The notes under the pieces are model-generated. The model had not been told where the DNA came from, searched no databases, and saw nothing but the letters and a program-made list of their open reading frames with translations. The position numbers and the translations under genes were made by a program. From the NCBI RefSeq assembly GCF_002154225.1, contig NZ_MTSE01000003.1:372001-436000 (forward strand): a stretch of 64,000 bases of DNA, written 5' to 3'. The DNA comes from Hymenobacter crusticola (GTDB taxonomy: Bacteria; Bacteroidota; Bacteroidia; Cytophagales; Hymenobacteraceae). Positions 39,101-46,860 of this stretch are shown in pieces; positions within the stretch are counted from its first letter, which is position 1; every line of letters begins with the position of its first letter.

Positions 39101-39284
39101 GCCGCGCAAAAGCAACTAACTGATGGTGATGCCGCTGCGCTGCGCTCCTGGTAGTAGCTAGCTGCTGTTCGAGGGCAGCAATGCGAACTTCGGCGGCCGT
39201 TAGGGCAGCTTCGGCTTGTACGCGGCGGGATTTTTCAACTGCTAACTGCGCGACACAAGCATCGTCAGCGGGAAGCATAGACAT
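36141..39284 (-). CDS. Soluble hybrid histidine kinase with five PAS domains and a receiver
   Basis: The 1047-residue protein has no membrane segment. After an N-terminal coiled coil (about 10-50) come five PAS-like domains starting near 53, 180, 300, 425 and 555. Next come HisKA with His677 (MSHEIRTPLNG) and a HATPase (VLLNLVSNAIKF, DTGIGI, GGTGLGLAI). A C-terminal receiver has Asp970 (AAILDIQMPG), an acidic LLAEDN and the lysine in LTKPF. No output domain is attached, so the phosphate must pass on through a phosphotransfer protein encoded elsewhere. It is convergent with the two-component pair and probably a separate pathway. Ligands of the PAS domains are not evident. Confidence 0.93.
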   Translation of the reverse strand: MSMLPADDACVAQLAVEKSRRVQAEAALTAAEVRIAALEQQLATTRSAAQRHHHQLVAFARHSRTGLALVDQEGRIEFINESFRELFDLAPEPATAETYPPTPPHTASIADALQASATFGTRGYAQHQSGQTALLGELTLAAGRVIEIDYLVPNQPQAGRLICCREVTEHYQQETQLRTLAYILEQHPNPILRLTSTGEVLYANTAAAPLTHLLTADEQDAARQQLLTLVREALTTEGSHERELALAEQYYLITVLAESTEAYVTLYLTDITARRQAEQELANQRTFYEMVLEQVPAGVAVFDAEHRYLFVNPVLEPDPAVRAWLIGKNNFEACAYRQRPYDIAEQRQNHFLQTLRERQEVTWEETIPHALLGRRRLLRCYRPIMAPDGAVQLIISSGLDITESHQAKMQVAEQRLFMQQLVDTIPSMLCVLNSAENISFSNAAFRNFFQRSPLSSADQHKETPEYKQFVAWNRQVLEQQCVITAELPLPLQGGEIRYFQMDKRPLRQPDGSVSVLTLHTDITDFKRLRQQAERREKQYYDLVYYSQALICTHDLQGTILSVNPAIERLLGAPANRLVGRNLRDALPPEHRADFDAYLNGASQPQPSVMTILTTKGEKRYLHYYTYQVTEAGQESYVVASGYDITPGVRAERALQQAKKEAEENARAKESFLARMSHEIRTPLNGVLGMAALLAKTPLSQTQQEYLTTMEQAGQHLLALVNDVLDMAKITTQHLQLEQAAFDPNVVLQGVRQTLANLAEHKGLRLTTEYLPDSSPAVLGDAYRLRQVLLNLVSNAIKFTEQGTVHLGVAIQQETPQALMLRFWVQDTGIGISQEQQESIFDAFTQASSEISRRFGGTGLGLAISQQLVQHMGGTLALCSAPDQGSTFSFTLTLPWADVLAPTLKQLPANEVVNYEALRGLHVLLAEDNLVNQWIAVVMLEHWGVRVEAVGTGTDALARLQTTHYDAAILDIQMPGLSGVEVATAIRQQPNPAHVAIPLIALTANAFEADLTKYLAAGMSACLTKPFEEAALGQLLIQLTKEQFRASE

Positions 39285-39767
39285 AGGAAACCTCTGGTAA
39301 GCATGTAAAAATCAGCATAGTCACTTTGTTCGTACCTGCCTAGCTACTCAACTCAGGAACCAGGGAGGGACACTTGCCCCCACACAGCCACAAGCTCACG
39401 AACTGACGTGCGGTGCCAGTGTTACTCCTGAACGCTGAGTTGCAGCAAGCCTACTCACGTGTCTGTGCTGCAACTCAGCGGAGAAGTTATTCCGGCGCTA
39501 GAGTGGTGAAAGTGCTAACGCGTTTAGTGATACGGTATCAAATGTAACGCCAGATAGGCCTAGGGTTAATGCATTATCATAATGGGAAAAGTCCTGTCAA
39601 AAAGAATAGGAGTTCTGCTGTTGAGTACTTACCCCGGGCCTGCCGCGCCTATAACGAAAAACGACCTTCTTATTTAACGTAAGAAGGCCGCTCTTTACGC
39701 GTAGCAAGTTAGCTCAACGTTTTCATAATAAGCACAGTAACTTTTTGTATTTCGCTTGCTCCTGCTA
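39285..39767. other. Gap between hybrid kinase and accC
   Basis: Apart from the accC terminator at 39653-39692, I see no gene or clear repeat in these 483 bases. The hybrid-kinase promoter should lie at its left end, on the minus strand. Confidence 0.4.
39653..39692 (-). terminator. Rho-independent terminator of accC
   Basis: On the minus strand, CGGCCTTCTTA and TAAGAAGGTCG form a stem with one mismatch. It is followed by a TTTTT run before CG. It lies 76 bases beyond the accC stop codon. Confidence 0.75.
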
Positions 39768-41273
39768 TCAGCGCAGACCAAGCCGATTGCGGCGCCAGGC
39801 CGAGGAGGTGCCGGCAGGCTCACTTTCGGCGGGAGTGGCTTGTGGCTTCTTCGTTTCTAGCAGCATCGCCGTGAATACGGCCGCGAGCTTGAGCGTTTCT
39901 TCGTCGGGAGCCGGAGCTAGGTCGGCCGGAGTGAAATGGTCGCGGATAAAGTTAGTATCAAATTGACCGCTTACGAAAGCTGGGTGTTGTAGCACAAAAC
40001 GCCCAAATGGCAGCGTCGTCTGGATGCCCGTAATCTGATACTCGTCGATGGCGCGCAGCATGCGGGCAATGGCCTCGGTGCGATCTTGCCCGAAGGTGAC
40101 GAGCTTGGCAATCATTGGGTCGTAATAGATGGGAATATCCATGCCCTGCTCAAACCCGTCGTCGACGCGGACGCCGGGGCCTTGCGGGCGCACGTACGTG
40201 GTGAGCGTGCCAATGTCGGGCAGGAAATTGTTGGCGGGGTCTTCGGCATATACCCGCAACTCCAAGGCGTGGCCCTGAATCTTGAGGTCGGCTTGCCCAA
40301 AGCTGAGCGGCAGCCCTTGCGCCACCTTGATTTGCTCCTTCACCAGATCGAGGCCCGTTATCTGCTCCGTAACGGGGTGCTCGACCTGGAGGCGGGTATT
40401 CATTTCCAGGAAATAAAAGTTGTGGTTTTCGTCCAGCAAAAATTCCACTGTGCCGGCACCCGTGTAGTTGCAGGCGCGGGCCACATCAACGGCACACTGG
40501 CCCATGGCGGCGCGCAGTTCCGGCGTAAGCACCGAGGAGGGTGCCTCCTCTATAACCTTCTGGTGGCGCCGCTGAATAGAGCACTCGCGCTCAAACAAGT
40601 GCAGGATTGAGCCGTGCTCGTCCCCGAGCACCTGAATCTCGATGTGGCGTGGCGCGCCGATGTACTTTTCTATAAAGACAGCACCATCGCCGAAAGCACT
40701 AGTAGCCTCGGACACAGCTAGCTGCATCTGTTCCTCAAACTCAGTTTCGGCATTCACGACGCGCATGCCTTTGCCACCGCCGCCGGCTGAGGCTTTGATC
40801 AGAATTGGAAAGCCTACTTCGCGGGCAACCTGCTTGGCGGCCTCCACGTCGGAAATGGCCTCCTCAGTACCCGGAACCATCGGGATACCATACTGCGAAA
40901 CGGCCTGCTTGGCCGCGAGCTTCGAGCCCATCAGCTCCATGGCCTCCGGCGAAGGCCCAACGAAGACCAGACCTGCTTGCTGCACTTGGCGGGCAAAGTG
41001 GGCATTTTCCGATAGGAAGCCGTAGCCGGGGTGAATGGCATCGACGCCAAGCTGGCGACACACTTCAAGGATTTTGTCGCCGCGCAAGTAGCTCTCGGCA
41101 GAGGCGGGTGGGCCCACACACACGGCCTCGTCGGCGTAGCGCACGTGCAAGGCGTTGCGGTCGGCCTCGCTGTAAATGGCTACCGTTTGCAGGCCCATCT
41201 CCCGGGCCGAGCGCAGTACGCGGAGCGCAATTTCGCCCCGATTCGCAACCAGCAGCTTTTTTATTTCTTTCAT
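39768..41273 (-). CDS. accC: Biotin carboxylase subunit of an acyl-CoA carboxylase
   Basis: The 501-residue protein has the three-part biotin carboxylase fold: N-terminal KLLVANRGEIALR, an ATP-grasp domain with the glycine-rich loop GGGGKGM (about 165), HIEIQV and EMNTRLQVEHPVTEQ (about 290), and a C-terminal domain. It carboxylates the biotin of a carrier protein with ATP and bicarbonate. It is 40-50 residues longer than Escherichia coli AccC because of an Ala/Pro-rich tail. No biotin carrier or carboxyltransferase gene is adjacent, so it may serve acetyl-CoA or propionyl-CoA carboxylase with partners elsewhere. It is divergent from the SPT-like gene, which also belongs to lipid synthesis. 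Confidence 0.93.
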   Translation of the reverse strand: MKEIKKLLVANRGEIALRVLRSAREMGLQTVAIYSEADRNALHVRYADEAVCVGPPASAESYLRGDKILEVCRQLGVDAIHPGYGFLSENAHFARQVQQAGLVFVGPSPEAMELMGSKLAAKQAVSQYGIPMVPGTEEAISDVEAAKQVAREVGFPILIKASAGGGGKGMRVVNAETEFEEQMQLAVSEATSAFGDGAVFIEKYIGAPRHIEIQVLGDEHGSILHLFERECSIQRRHQKVIEEAPSSVLTPELRAAMGQCAVDVARACNYTGAGTVEFLLDENHNFYFLEMNTRLQVEHPVTEQITGLDLVKEQIKVAQGLPLSFGQADLKIQGHALELRVYAEDPANNFLPDIGTLTTYVRPQGPGVRVDDGFEQGMDIPIYYDPMIAKLVTFGQDRTEAIARMLRAIDEYQITGIQTTLPFGRFVLQHPAFVSGQFDTNFIRDHFTPADLAPAPDEETLKLAAVFTAMLLETKKPQATPAESEPAGTSSAWRRNRLGLR

Positions 41274-41443
41274 GGGTGGAAATTAGCTAGGCAGTAGAAG
41301 CGCAAATATGCGTACTTGTAAGAGAGAAAAGTGTACGCCCTACGATAGGCGCCCCCAAGAACAGTAACTGGGGCGCCGGGTCGCGAGCTGCTGGCAATTA
41401 GATGGAGCGGTCGTTTTCATCGACCTAGTCTCCCAAGGGCAAC

Positions 41444-41493
41444 TTGGAAGCCACGCAGCGGGCGGTTACCTTTGCGGCTTTTACATAACTTTG
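41444..41493 (+). promoter_or_regulatory. Bacteroidota-type promoter(s) for the SPT-like gene
   Basis: Two exact TAnnTTTG elements point rightward: TACCTTTG (41467-41474) and TAACTTTG (41486-41493). A TTG about 20 bases before the first fits the -33 element. They lie 110 and 91 bases before the start codon. The rest of the 310-base divergent gap (41274-41583) shows no gene. Confidence 0.55.
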
Positions 41494-41583
41494 AAAACAT
41501 TTTCGCATAACCTTATGGTTGGCGGAGTGGTTAGAAGCCTCACTATCTAGCCCGTTTTACATTCACATCTAACTTGTTCCTCC

Positions 41584-42822
41584 GTGGATCTTTTTGACAA
41601 GATTGCCTCCAACCGCGGCCCGTTGGGCAGCCACTCGCACTACGCGCACGGCTATTTCACATTTCCTAAGCTGGAAGGTGAAATTAAGCCCCGCATGATT
41701 TTCCGCGGTAAAGAGGTTCTCACCTGGAGCCTGAATAATTACCTAGGTCTGGCTAACCACCCGGAGGTGCGCAAGGCCGACGTAGACGGTGCAGCCCAAT
41801 ACGGCATGGCGCTGCCCATGGGCGCGCGCATCATGAGCGGTAACTCCAACCTGCACGAGCAACTTGAAAGCGAGCTGGCTGATTTCGTGAAGAAGCCAGA
41901 GTGCATGCTGCTTAATTTCGGCTACCAAGGTGTTGTATCGATTATTGACGCCATTGTGAACCGCCACGATGTGATTGTGTACGACGCTGAGTCGCACGCC
42001 TGCATCATCGACGGCGTACGCCTGCACGCGGGCAAGCGCTTCGTGTACCCACACAACGACATGGAGAAGCTGGAAACCCAACTCCAGCGCGCTACCCGTA
42101 TGACCAACGAAACGGGCGGCGGTATCTTGGTAATTACTGAGGGCGTGTTTGGCATGTCGGGCAACATGGGCAAGCTCAAGGATATTGTGGCCTTAAAGGA
42201 GAAATATCAGTTCCGTTTGTTCGTGGATGATGCCCACGGCTTCGGCACCATGGGCGCTACAGGCGCCGGAACGGGCGAGGAACAGGGCGCGCAAGACGGC
42301 ATTGACCTCTATTTTTCGACGTTTGCAAAGTCTATGGCGAGCATCGGTGCCTTCGTCGCTGGCCCGGAAAACGTAATTGAATATTTGCGTTACAATATGC
42401 GGAGCCAGATTTTCGCCAAATCGTTGCCCATGCCATTAGTAGTGGGCGCGCTAAAGCGGTTAGAACTGCTACGCACTCAGCCGGAGCTAAAGGAAAATCT
42501 CTGGACCGTTGTGCGGGCCCTGCAGAGCGGTTTGCGCGAGAAAGGCTTCAACATCGGTACTACCGAGTCGCCGGTTACGCCTGTGTTTTTGAACGGCGAA
42601 ATCCCCGACGCTACCCAAATTACCTTCGATTTGCGTGAAAATCACGGTATTTTCTGCTCTATCGTGGTATATCCGGTTGTTCCGAAGGGCGTGATCATGC
42701 TCCGCTTGATTCCGACAGCTTCGCACACCTTGGAAGATGTGCGGGAAACAATTACGGCTTTTGAAGCCATTGCAGCCAAACTGGACAAGGGCTTGTACTC
42801 CAAAAACCAGGTGAGCGTGTAG
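41584..42822 (+). CDS. Serine palmitoyltransferase-like alpha-oxoamine synthase
   Basis: The 412-residue protein is a PLP-dependent fold-type I enzyme of the alpha-oxoamine synthase family (KBL, BioF, SPT). Marks are NNYLGLANHPEV, ARIMSGNSNLHEQLE, the Asp-His pair in FVDDAHGFG, and the PLP-binding Lys249 in STFAKSMAS. In Bacteroidota this subgroup with an N-terminal DLFDKI start is the serine palmitoyltransferase that begins sphingolipid synthesis from serine and palmitoyl-CoA. A KBL role is less likely since no threonine dehydrogenase is adjacent. The start is GTG. It is a single gene ended by the hairpin at 42854. Confidence 0.8.
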   Translation: MDLFDKIASNRGPLGSHSHYAHGYFTFPKLEGEIKPRMIFRGKEVLTWSLNNYLGLANHPEVRKADVDGAAQYGMALPMGARIMSGNSNLHEQLESELADFVKKPECMLLNFGYQGVVSIIDAIVNRHDVIVYDAESHACIIDGVRLHAGKRFVYPHNDMEKLETQLQRATRMTNETGGGILVITEGVFGMSGNMGKLKDIVALKEKYQFRLFVDDAHGFGTMGATGAGTGEEQGAQDGIDLYFSTFAKSMASIGAFVAGPENVIEYLRYNMRSQIFAKSLPMPLVVGALKRLELLRTQPELKENLWTVVRALQSGLREKGFNIGTTESPVTPVFLNGEIPDATQITFDLRENHGIFCSIVVYPVVPKGVIMLRLIPTASHTLEDVRETITAFEAIAAKLDKGLYSKNQVSV

Positions 42823-42853
42823 CGCTCCGCCGTACTCGAACTACTGTGTATTC

Positions 42854-42889
42854 AAACGCCAGCACCTGCCTAGGTTGCTGGCGTTTTTT
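42854..42889 (+). terminator. Rho-independent terminator
   Basis: AAACGCCAGCA (42854-42864) and TGCTGGCGTTT (42876-42886) pair perfectly across an 11-base loop and run into six T residues. Confidence 0.85.
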
Positions 42890-43072
42890 GTATAATTCCA
42901 ATTGAGTAATGAGCAAGGGGCGGGGGGTAAGCTAGGTGCTAAGTGGGTAAAATCGCCCTTTACGGGCTAGATACGCGCTTTTAAAAAAAAGTTTAAGAGT
43001 TGCTTGTATTTGAAATCCCAGTATATTAGGCCCCGACAAAAGCATTGTTTCACACCCAACAACCCCCCGCAA

Positions 43073-43339
43073 ATGAACAATTTTGGTAAACTCAAGGACC
43101 TTGTAATGTCACTGGAAGGCGACTTCGAGAAGTTCTACGACAAGCAGAACTCCGCCGCTGGTACCCGTGTACGCAAGGGCATGCAGGAGTTGAAGAATAT
43201 GGCTCAGCAGATCCGTGCTGAAGTGCAAGACATGAAGAACAGCTCGGGTGGCGAGGAAGCCGCTCCGAAAGCCGCTCCAGCGAAGAAAGCTGCTGCTCCT
43301 GCCGCCGCCAAAAAAGCACCTGCTGCAAAGAAAAAGTAA
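43073..43339 (+). CDS. Histone H1-like (Hc1-type) DNA-binding protein
   Basis: The 88-residue protein has a helical N-terminal half (NNFGKLKDLVMSLEGDFEKF) and a Lys/Ala/Pro-rich tail of PAKKAAAP-type repeats that ends in AAKKK. This matches Hc1-like histone H1 proteins common in Bacteroidota, which probably compact the nucleoid. ATG 43073 gives the usual N-terminus. The following hairpin marks it as a single-gene unit. Confidence 0.85.
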   Translation: MNNFGKLKDLVMSLEGDFEKFYDKQNSAAGTRVRKGMQELKNMAQQIRAEVQDMKNSSGGEEAAPKAAPAKKAAAPAAAKKAPAAKKK

Positions 43340-43345
43340 TCGGGA

Positions 43346-43389
43346 CCACGGATTCGACGGATTTTTCGGATTCCGCGGATTTTGTGGAC
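43346..43389. repeat. CGGATT-word repeat after the histone-like gene
   Basis: CGGATT occurs four times in 44 bases, each spaced by short T- or C-rich words. It is non-coding and lies between the stop codon and the terminator. Confidence 0.6.
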
Positions 43390-43400
43390 GATATCTACGC

Positions 43401-43433
43401 AAAAAGCCTCACCAACTGGTGAGGCTTTTTTAT
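43401..43433 (+). terminator. Rho-independent terminator
   Basis: AAAAAGCCTCACCA and TGGTGAGGCTTTTT pair perfectly around a two-base loop, with further T residues after. Confidence 0.9.
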
Positions 43434-43506
43434 TTATTATGCACCGCTATGCTCTGTACGTTTACAAAATTCGCAGAAACCAGACAAAGTAGTCGGAGTC
43501 CGTGGT

Positions 43507-44808
43507 TTAGGTAAGCTCGACTAGGTAGTAGTCTTTGCGGCCCTTCTTGACGACCAGATACTTGTCGTGGAGCAAGGACAGCTCCGTTACGGACGCTTCT
43601 GGGGAGGTAAGCTTGTTGCCGTTCACACTGAGGCCATTGGCTTTGATGAGCTTGCGAACCTCTCCCCGTGAGGGCAGAATAGCTTGATTGGTAGCTTCGC
43701 TGAGCAGCACGGAAACGTTCAGGTCGGTTGTTTCGGCGCGGGGCAAGCGCAGGTGCGGCACGCCGACAAATACGTCGAGCAGCGTCGCTTCGTCGAGGCT
43801 AGCTAGGTCGCCCCCGCCAAACAAGACCTGCGAAGCTGCCAACGCGGCCTCATAGGCTTCGGCGGAGTGTACGCGGGTCGTTACGTCTTGGGCCAGGGCT
43901 TTCTGCAGAATGCGTAGGTGCGGAGCCTGGGCGTGCTCGGCTTCTAGGGCTTCAATTTCTTCCTGGCTGCGCAGCGTAAATACCCGGATGAGGCGGGGCA
44001 CGTCGGCGTCGGCGGCATTCAAGAAGAACTGGTAGAACTGGTAGGGCGAGGTCATGGTGGGGTCGAGCCACACGGTGCCAGTTTCGCTCTTGCCGTATTT
44101 CGTGCCGTCGGCTTTGGTGATAAGCTGGCCGGTGAGGGCGTAGGCTTTGCCTTCGCCGTTGGTGAGGCGGCGGATCAGCTCAGTACCGGTGGTGATGTTG
44201 CCCCACTGGTCGGAGGCCCCCATTTGCAGGGTGCACCCTAGGTTCTGGTAGAGGTGGAAAAAGTCGTAGCCTTGCAGTAGCTGGTAGGTAAACTCGGTGT
44301 AGCTCAAGCCTTCCGCGCCGGAGTCCTCATTGCCACTGATGCGGCGCTTTACCGAGTCCTTGGCCATCATGTAGTTCACGGTGAGGTGCTTGCCCACATC
44401 GCGCAGGAATTGCAGGAAACCAAAATCCTTGAACCAGTCGTAGTTGTTGACGATGAGCGCGCCCGTGGGCGAGTCGTTGAACTCAATAAACTTCTCCAGC
44501 TGCTTGCGGATGCCTTCTTGGTTGGCGCGCAGCGTGGTTTCATCCAGCAGGTTACGTTCGGCCGACTTGCCCGAGGGGTCCCCAATCATACCCGTGGCCC
44601 CGCCTACGAGCGCCATCGGGCGGTGCCCGGCGCGCTGCAAGTGCACCAGCAGCATAATAGTAGCTAGGTTGCCAATGTGCAACGAGGGTGCTGTCGGGTC
44701 GAAGCCGATATAGCCGGTAATTGGCTGGTTGGCGGCTAAGTGCTCGGCCGTGCCGGGCATCATATCGTGAAACATTCCGCGCCAGCGGAGTTCGTCGAGT
44801 AAATTCAC
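43507..44808 (-). CDS. tyrS: Tyrosyl-tRNA synthetase
   Basis: The 433-residue class I synthetase charges tRNA-Tyr. It shows the N-terminal [18 protein letters not shown] and the HIGH-type motif HIGN (about 42). The tyrosine-binding blocks are [17 protein letters not shown] and [10 protein letters not shown], the KMSKS-type loop is KYGKS (about 236), and an S4 RNA-binding domain is at the C-terminus. The chosen start is GTG 44808, which gives the usual short lead before LLDELRWRG. Immediately upstream is a tandem octamer repeat that extends the open frame with no homology. It is divergent from holA. Confidence 0.95.
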   Translation of the reverse strand: MNLLDELRWRGMFHDMMPGTAEHLAANQPITGYIGFDPTAPSLHIGNLATIMLLVHLQRAGHRPMALVGGATGMIGDPSGKSAERNLLDETTLRANQEGIRKQLEKFIEFNDSPTGALIVNNYDWFKDFGFLQFLRDVGKHLTVNYMMAKDSVKRRISGNEDSGAEGLSYTEFTYQLLQGYDFFHLYQNLGCTLQMGASDQWGNITTGTELIRRLTNGEGKAYALTGQLITKADGTKYGKSETGTVWLDPTMTSPYQFYQFFLNAADADVPRLIRVFTLRSQEEIEALEAEHAQAPHLRILQKALAQDVTTRVHSAEAYEAALAASQVLFGGGDLASLDEATLLDVFVGVPHLRLPRAETTDLNVSVLLSEATNQAILPSRGEVRKLIKANGLSVNGNKLTSPEASVTELSLLHDKYLVVKKGRKDYYLVELT

Positions 44809-44838
44809 TGAGTAGCTGAGTAACTGAGTAACTGAGTA
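44807..44838 (-). repeat. Tandem octamer leader of tyrS
   Basis: On the coding strand, four units of YTACTCAG run directly into the GTG start codon. The same repeat precedes holA in the same orientation relative to the gene. Confidence 0.85.
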
Positions 44839-44873
44839 GGCGAAAGAAACCATTCGCCAGACCTTTTCGGTAA

Positions 44874-44902
44874 CAAAGGTAAAAGCTGCAATGATACCTT
44901 TG
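44874..44902. promoter_or_regulatory. Symmetrical divergent promoter of tyrS and holA
   Basis: TACCTTTG occurs on the plus strand at 44895-44902, facing holA. It also occurs on the minus strand (CAAAGGTA, 44874-44881), facing tyrS. Both match TAnnTTTG exactly and face away from each other across 13 bases, as mirror images. No convincing -33 element is visible for either. Confidence 0.6.
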
Positions 44903-44933
44903 CTTATCGGAGTGTGGATGCTTTGTTCAGCGC

Positions 44934-44966
44934 CTTACTCAGTTACTCAGCTACTCAGTTACTCTC
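44934..44966 (+). repeat. Tandem octamer leader of holA
   Basis: Four units of YTACTCAG (the last degenerate) end at the TTG start codon of holA. It is an inverted copy of the tyrS leader, 95 bases away. Confidence 0.85.
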
Positions 44967-46016
44967 TTGACTCTTTCCGCCGACGAAATTCTGCAGCAGC
45001 TGCGCCAGCGGCAGTTTGCGCCCGTGTACTTCCTGCAAGGGGAGGAGCCCTACTATATTGATTTGGTGACCAGCACCCTGGAGCAAACAGTGCTGCCCGA
45101 GCACGAACGGGGCTTCAACCAGGTGGTGCTCTACGGCAAGGATACGGACGTAGCCACCATCCTCGGGCAAGCGCGCCGCTTCCCGATGATGGCCGAGCGC
45201 TCAGTGGTCATTGTGAAGGAAGCGCAGGGTATCGCCGACCTAGAGAGCGAGAAAGCGTGGCCATTTTTGGAAGCTTACCTCAAAAATCCGCTGACTAGCA
45301 CGGTGCTCGTGTTGGGCTACAAAAACAAAACCCTCGACTCGCGCAAAAAGCTAGGCAAGCTGCTGGCCGACAAGGCCGTGGTGCTCACCAGTAAGAAGAT
45401 TTATGACAACCAGGTGCCGGCCTGGCTCACGAGCTACGTGCGCAGCCGACAGCAGCAGATCACGGGGCAGGCCGTGGCCATGCTGGCCGAATACATTGGC
45501 TCCGACCTAGGTCGGCTCACGAATGAGGTGGATAAGCTGCTGCTCAACCTGAAGCCGGGCCAGTCCATCGACGAAGACTTGGTGCAGCGGCTGGTGGGCA
45601 TCAGCAAGGAGTACAACATCTTTGAGCTACAGCGGGCCCTCGTGCAGCGCGACGTACTGAAAGCCAACCGCATCCTGCTCTATTTCGAAGCCAACCCGAA
45701 AGCCAATCCGCTTATCCCGAACCTGACGCTGCTCTTCGGCTTTTTTACGAAGCTGCTGGTGCTGCATCAGCATGCTAACCCCTCCGATGCCGATTACAAG
45801 AAGCTAGGTATTGCCAACAGCTTCGCCCAGAAGGACTACCAGCTGGCGCAGCGCAACTACAGCGCCGAGCGCACCCGCGATATTATCCACCTGCTCCGCC
45901 GCGCCGATTTGCAAAGCAAAGGCATCGAGAGCGGCTCCATGACGGATGGTGAGATTCTGCGGGAATTGGTGTTTTTGATTTTGCATCCGGTGCCGCTGAG
46001 CGCGGTAGCCGGGTAG
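44967..46016 (+). CDS. holA: DNA polymerase III delta subunit
   Basis: The 349-residue protein is the clamp-loader delta subunit, which opens the sliding clamp. The N-terminal part has the family pattern FAPVYFLQGEEPYYID and FPMMAERSVVIVKEAQG. The middle has AMLAEYIGSDLGRLTNEVDKLLL, and the end is helical (GSMTDGEILRELVFLIL). The length is normal (330-350). The start is TTG, directly after a tandem repeat. Confidence 0.92.
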   Translation: MTLSADEILQQLRQRQFAPVYFLQGEEPYYIDLVTSTLEQTVLPEHERGFNQVVLYGKDTDVATILGQARRFPMMAERSVVIVKEAQGIADLESEKAWPFLEAYLKNPLTSTVLVLGYKNKTLDSRKKLGKLLADKAVVLTSKKIYDNQVPAWLTSYVRSRQQQITGQAVAMLAEYIGSDLGRLTNEVDKLLLNLKPGQSIDEDLVQRLVGISKEYNIFELQRALVQRDVLKANRILLYFEANPKANPLIPNLTLLFGFFTKLLVLHQHANPSDADYKKLGIANSFAQKDYQLAQRNYSAERTRDIIHLLRRADLQSKGIESGSMTDGEILRELVFLILHPVPLSAVAG

Positions 46017-46051
46017 GCGGCTACGGCGAAGAAGCAAAGCGTACCAGTGAC

Positions 46052-46390
46052 CTAGCTTGGCTTTTTAATAAAGGCTTGCTTGTCGTGCTCTTTGCGCTGC
46101 ATGGGCGCCAGAATCTTGCGGTCCACGTAGAAGGTGCCGAATGGGATAACGCAGGCCAGCAGGACTTTCCAAGTAGTGGTGGCAAAGCGCCACTGGTATT
46201 CGACCCCAACCCGCAGCGTATTGAGCACGAAGAGCAGAAACAACAAGCCGTGTACAGGCCCGAGAGCCCGCACAAGCGTTGGGTCGCTGTAAAAATATTT
46301 CAGCGGTACGGCCACACCGACCAACAGCAGCAAGGAGGCACCCTCGCAAAAGCCAAGCAGGCGGAGGCGCTGGATAGGAGAAGAGAACAT
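46052..46390 (-). CDS. DUF3817 integral membrane protein
   Basis: The 112-residue protein has three probable membrane helices and the DUF3817 marks: RLLGFCEGASLLLLVGVAVPLKYF, then GPVHGLLFLLFVLNTLRV, then VIPFGTFYVDRKIL. The function is unknown. It is the last gene of a leftward three-gene operon, 9 bases after the preceding gene. Confidence 0.88.
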   Translation of the reverse strand: MFSSPIQRLRLLGFCEGASLLLLVGVAVPLKYFYSDPTLVRALGPVHGLLFLLFVLNTLRVGVEYQWRFATTTWKVLLACVIPFGTFYVDRKILAPMQRKEHDKQAFIKKPS

Positions 46391-46399
46391 AGCAGCAGG

Positions 46400-46855
46400 T
46401 TAGAAGCGGAAATAAGGACGACTGGCGAAAGGGGAAAACGGCCACGGAATAGCGAGCAGTATCAGCAGCAGTGCGGCCGTGAACCACAGGGCCATCGTGC
46501 GAAATTGCTCCTCGCTGGTTGTGCGGCGCTTGGCCAGGGCCGAACCGATAGTGAGTACCACAATGGCTACCGTCATGGTGGCTACGTGTTGAAAGCCAAA
46601 AAACAGGGCCGTAGGTGCGTGCTCCGTGTCGCGCAGGTGAAAGGCCTGCACTAGCGGACTCGCGAAGTAGAGTCCGTACCCGAGCATCAGCTGCACGTGG
46701 GCCAGCGTGGCAACGGTGTGCCGCACGGTATTGTCGAGCCGGGTAAACGCCCGACGACCTAGCCACCCCCGGTACGCCCGACCTAGGCCGAGCAGCAAGC
46801 CCGCTAGCACCACCCACCGAAACAGGGAGTGCAGCGTAAGTAAAAGCGCATACAT
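46400..46855 (-). CDS. Cytochrome-b-like small membrane protein
   Basis: The 151-residue protein has four probable membrane helices and conserved histidines (TLHSLFRW, VRHTVATLAHVQL, FGFQHVATM). It ends in PWPFSPFASRPYFRF, a motif common to a Bacteroidota family sometimes called cytochrome B. Haem binding is possible from the histidines but not shown. It starts 5 bases after the upstream gene, so it is translationally linked. Confidence 0.75.
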   Translation of the reverse strand: MYALLLTLHSLFRWVVLAGLLLGLGRAYRGWLGRRAFTRLDNTVRHTVATLAHVQLMLGYGLYFASPLVQAFHLRDTEHAPTALFFGFQHVATMTVAIVVLTIGSALAKRRTTSEEQFRTMALWFTAALLLILLAIPWPFSPFASRPYFRF

Positions 46856-46860
46856 CGTTG

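Noticed and set aside
41512..41583. tRNA-like 5' sequence (TTGGCGGAGTGGTTAGAAG)
   Set aside because: It resembles a tRNA D-arm, but no T-arm, anticodon stem or acceptor pairing follows within 90 bases.
44807..44966. CRISPR-like repeat arrays
   Set aside because: Units are 8 bases with no spacers, and no cas genes are present.
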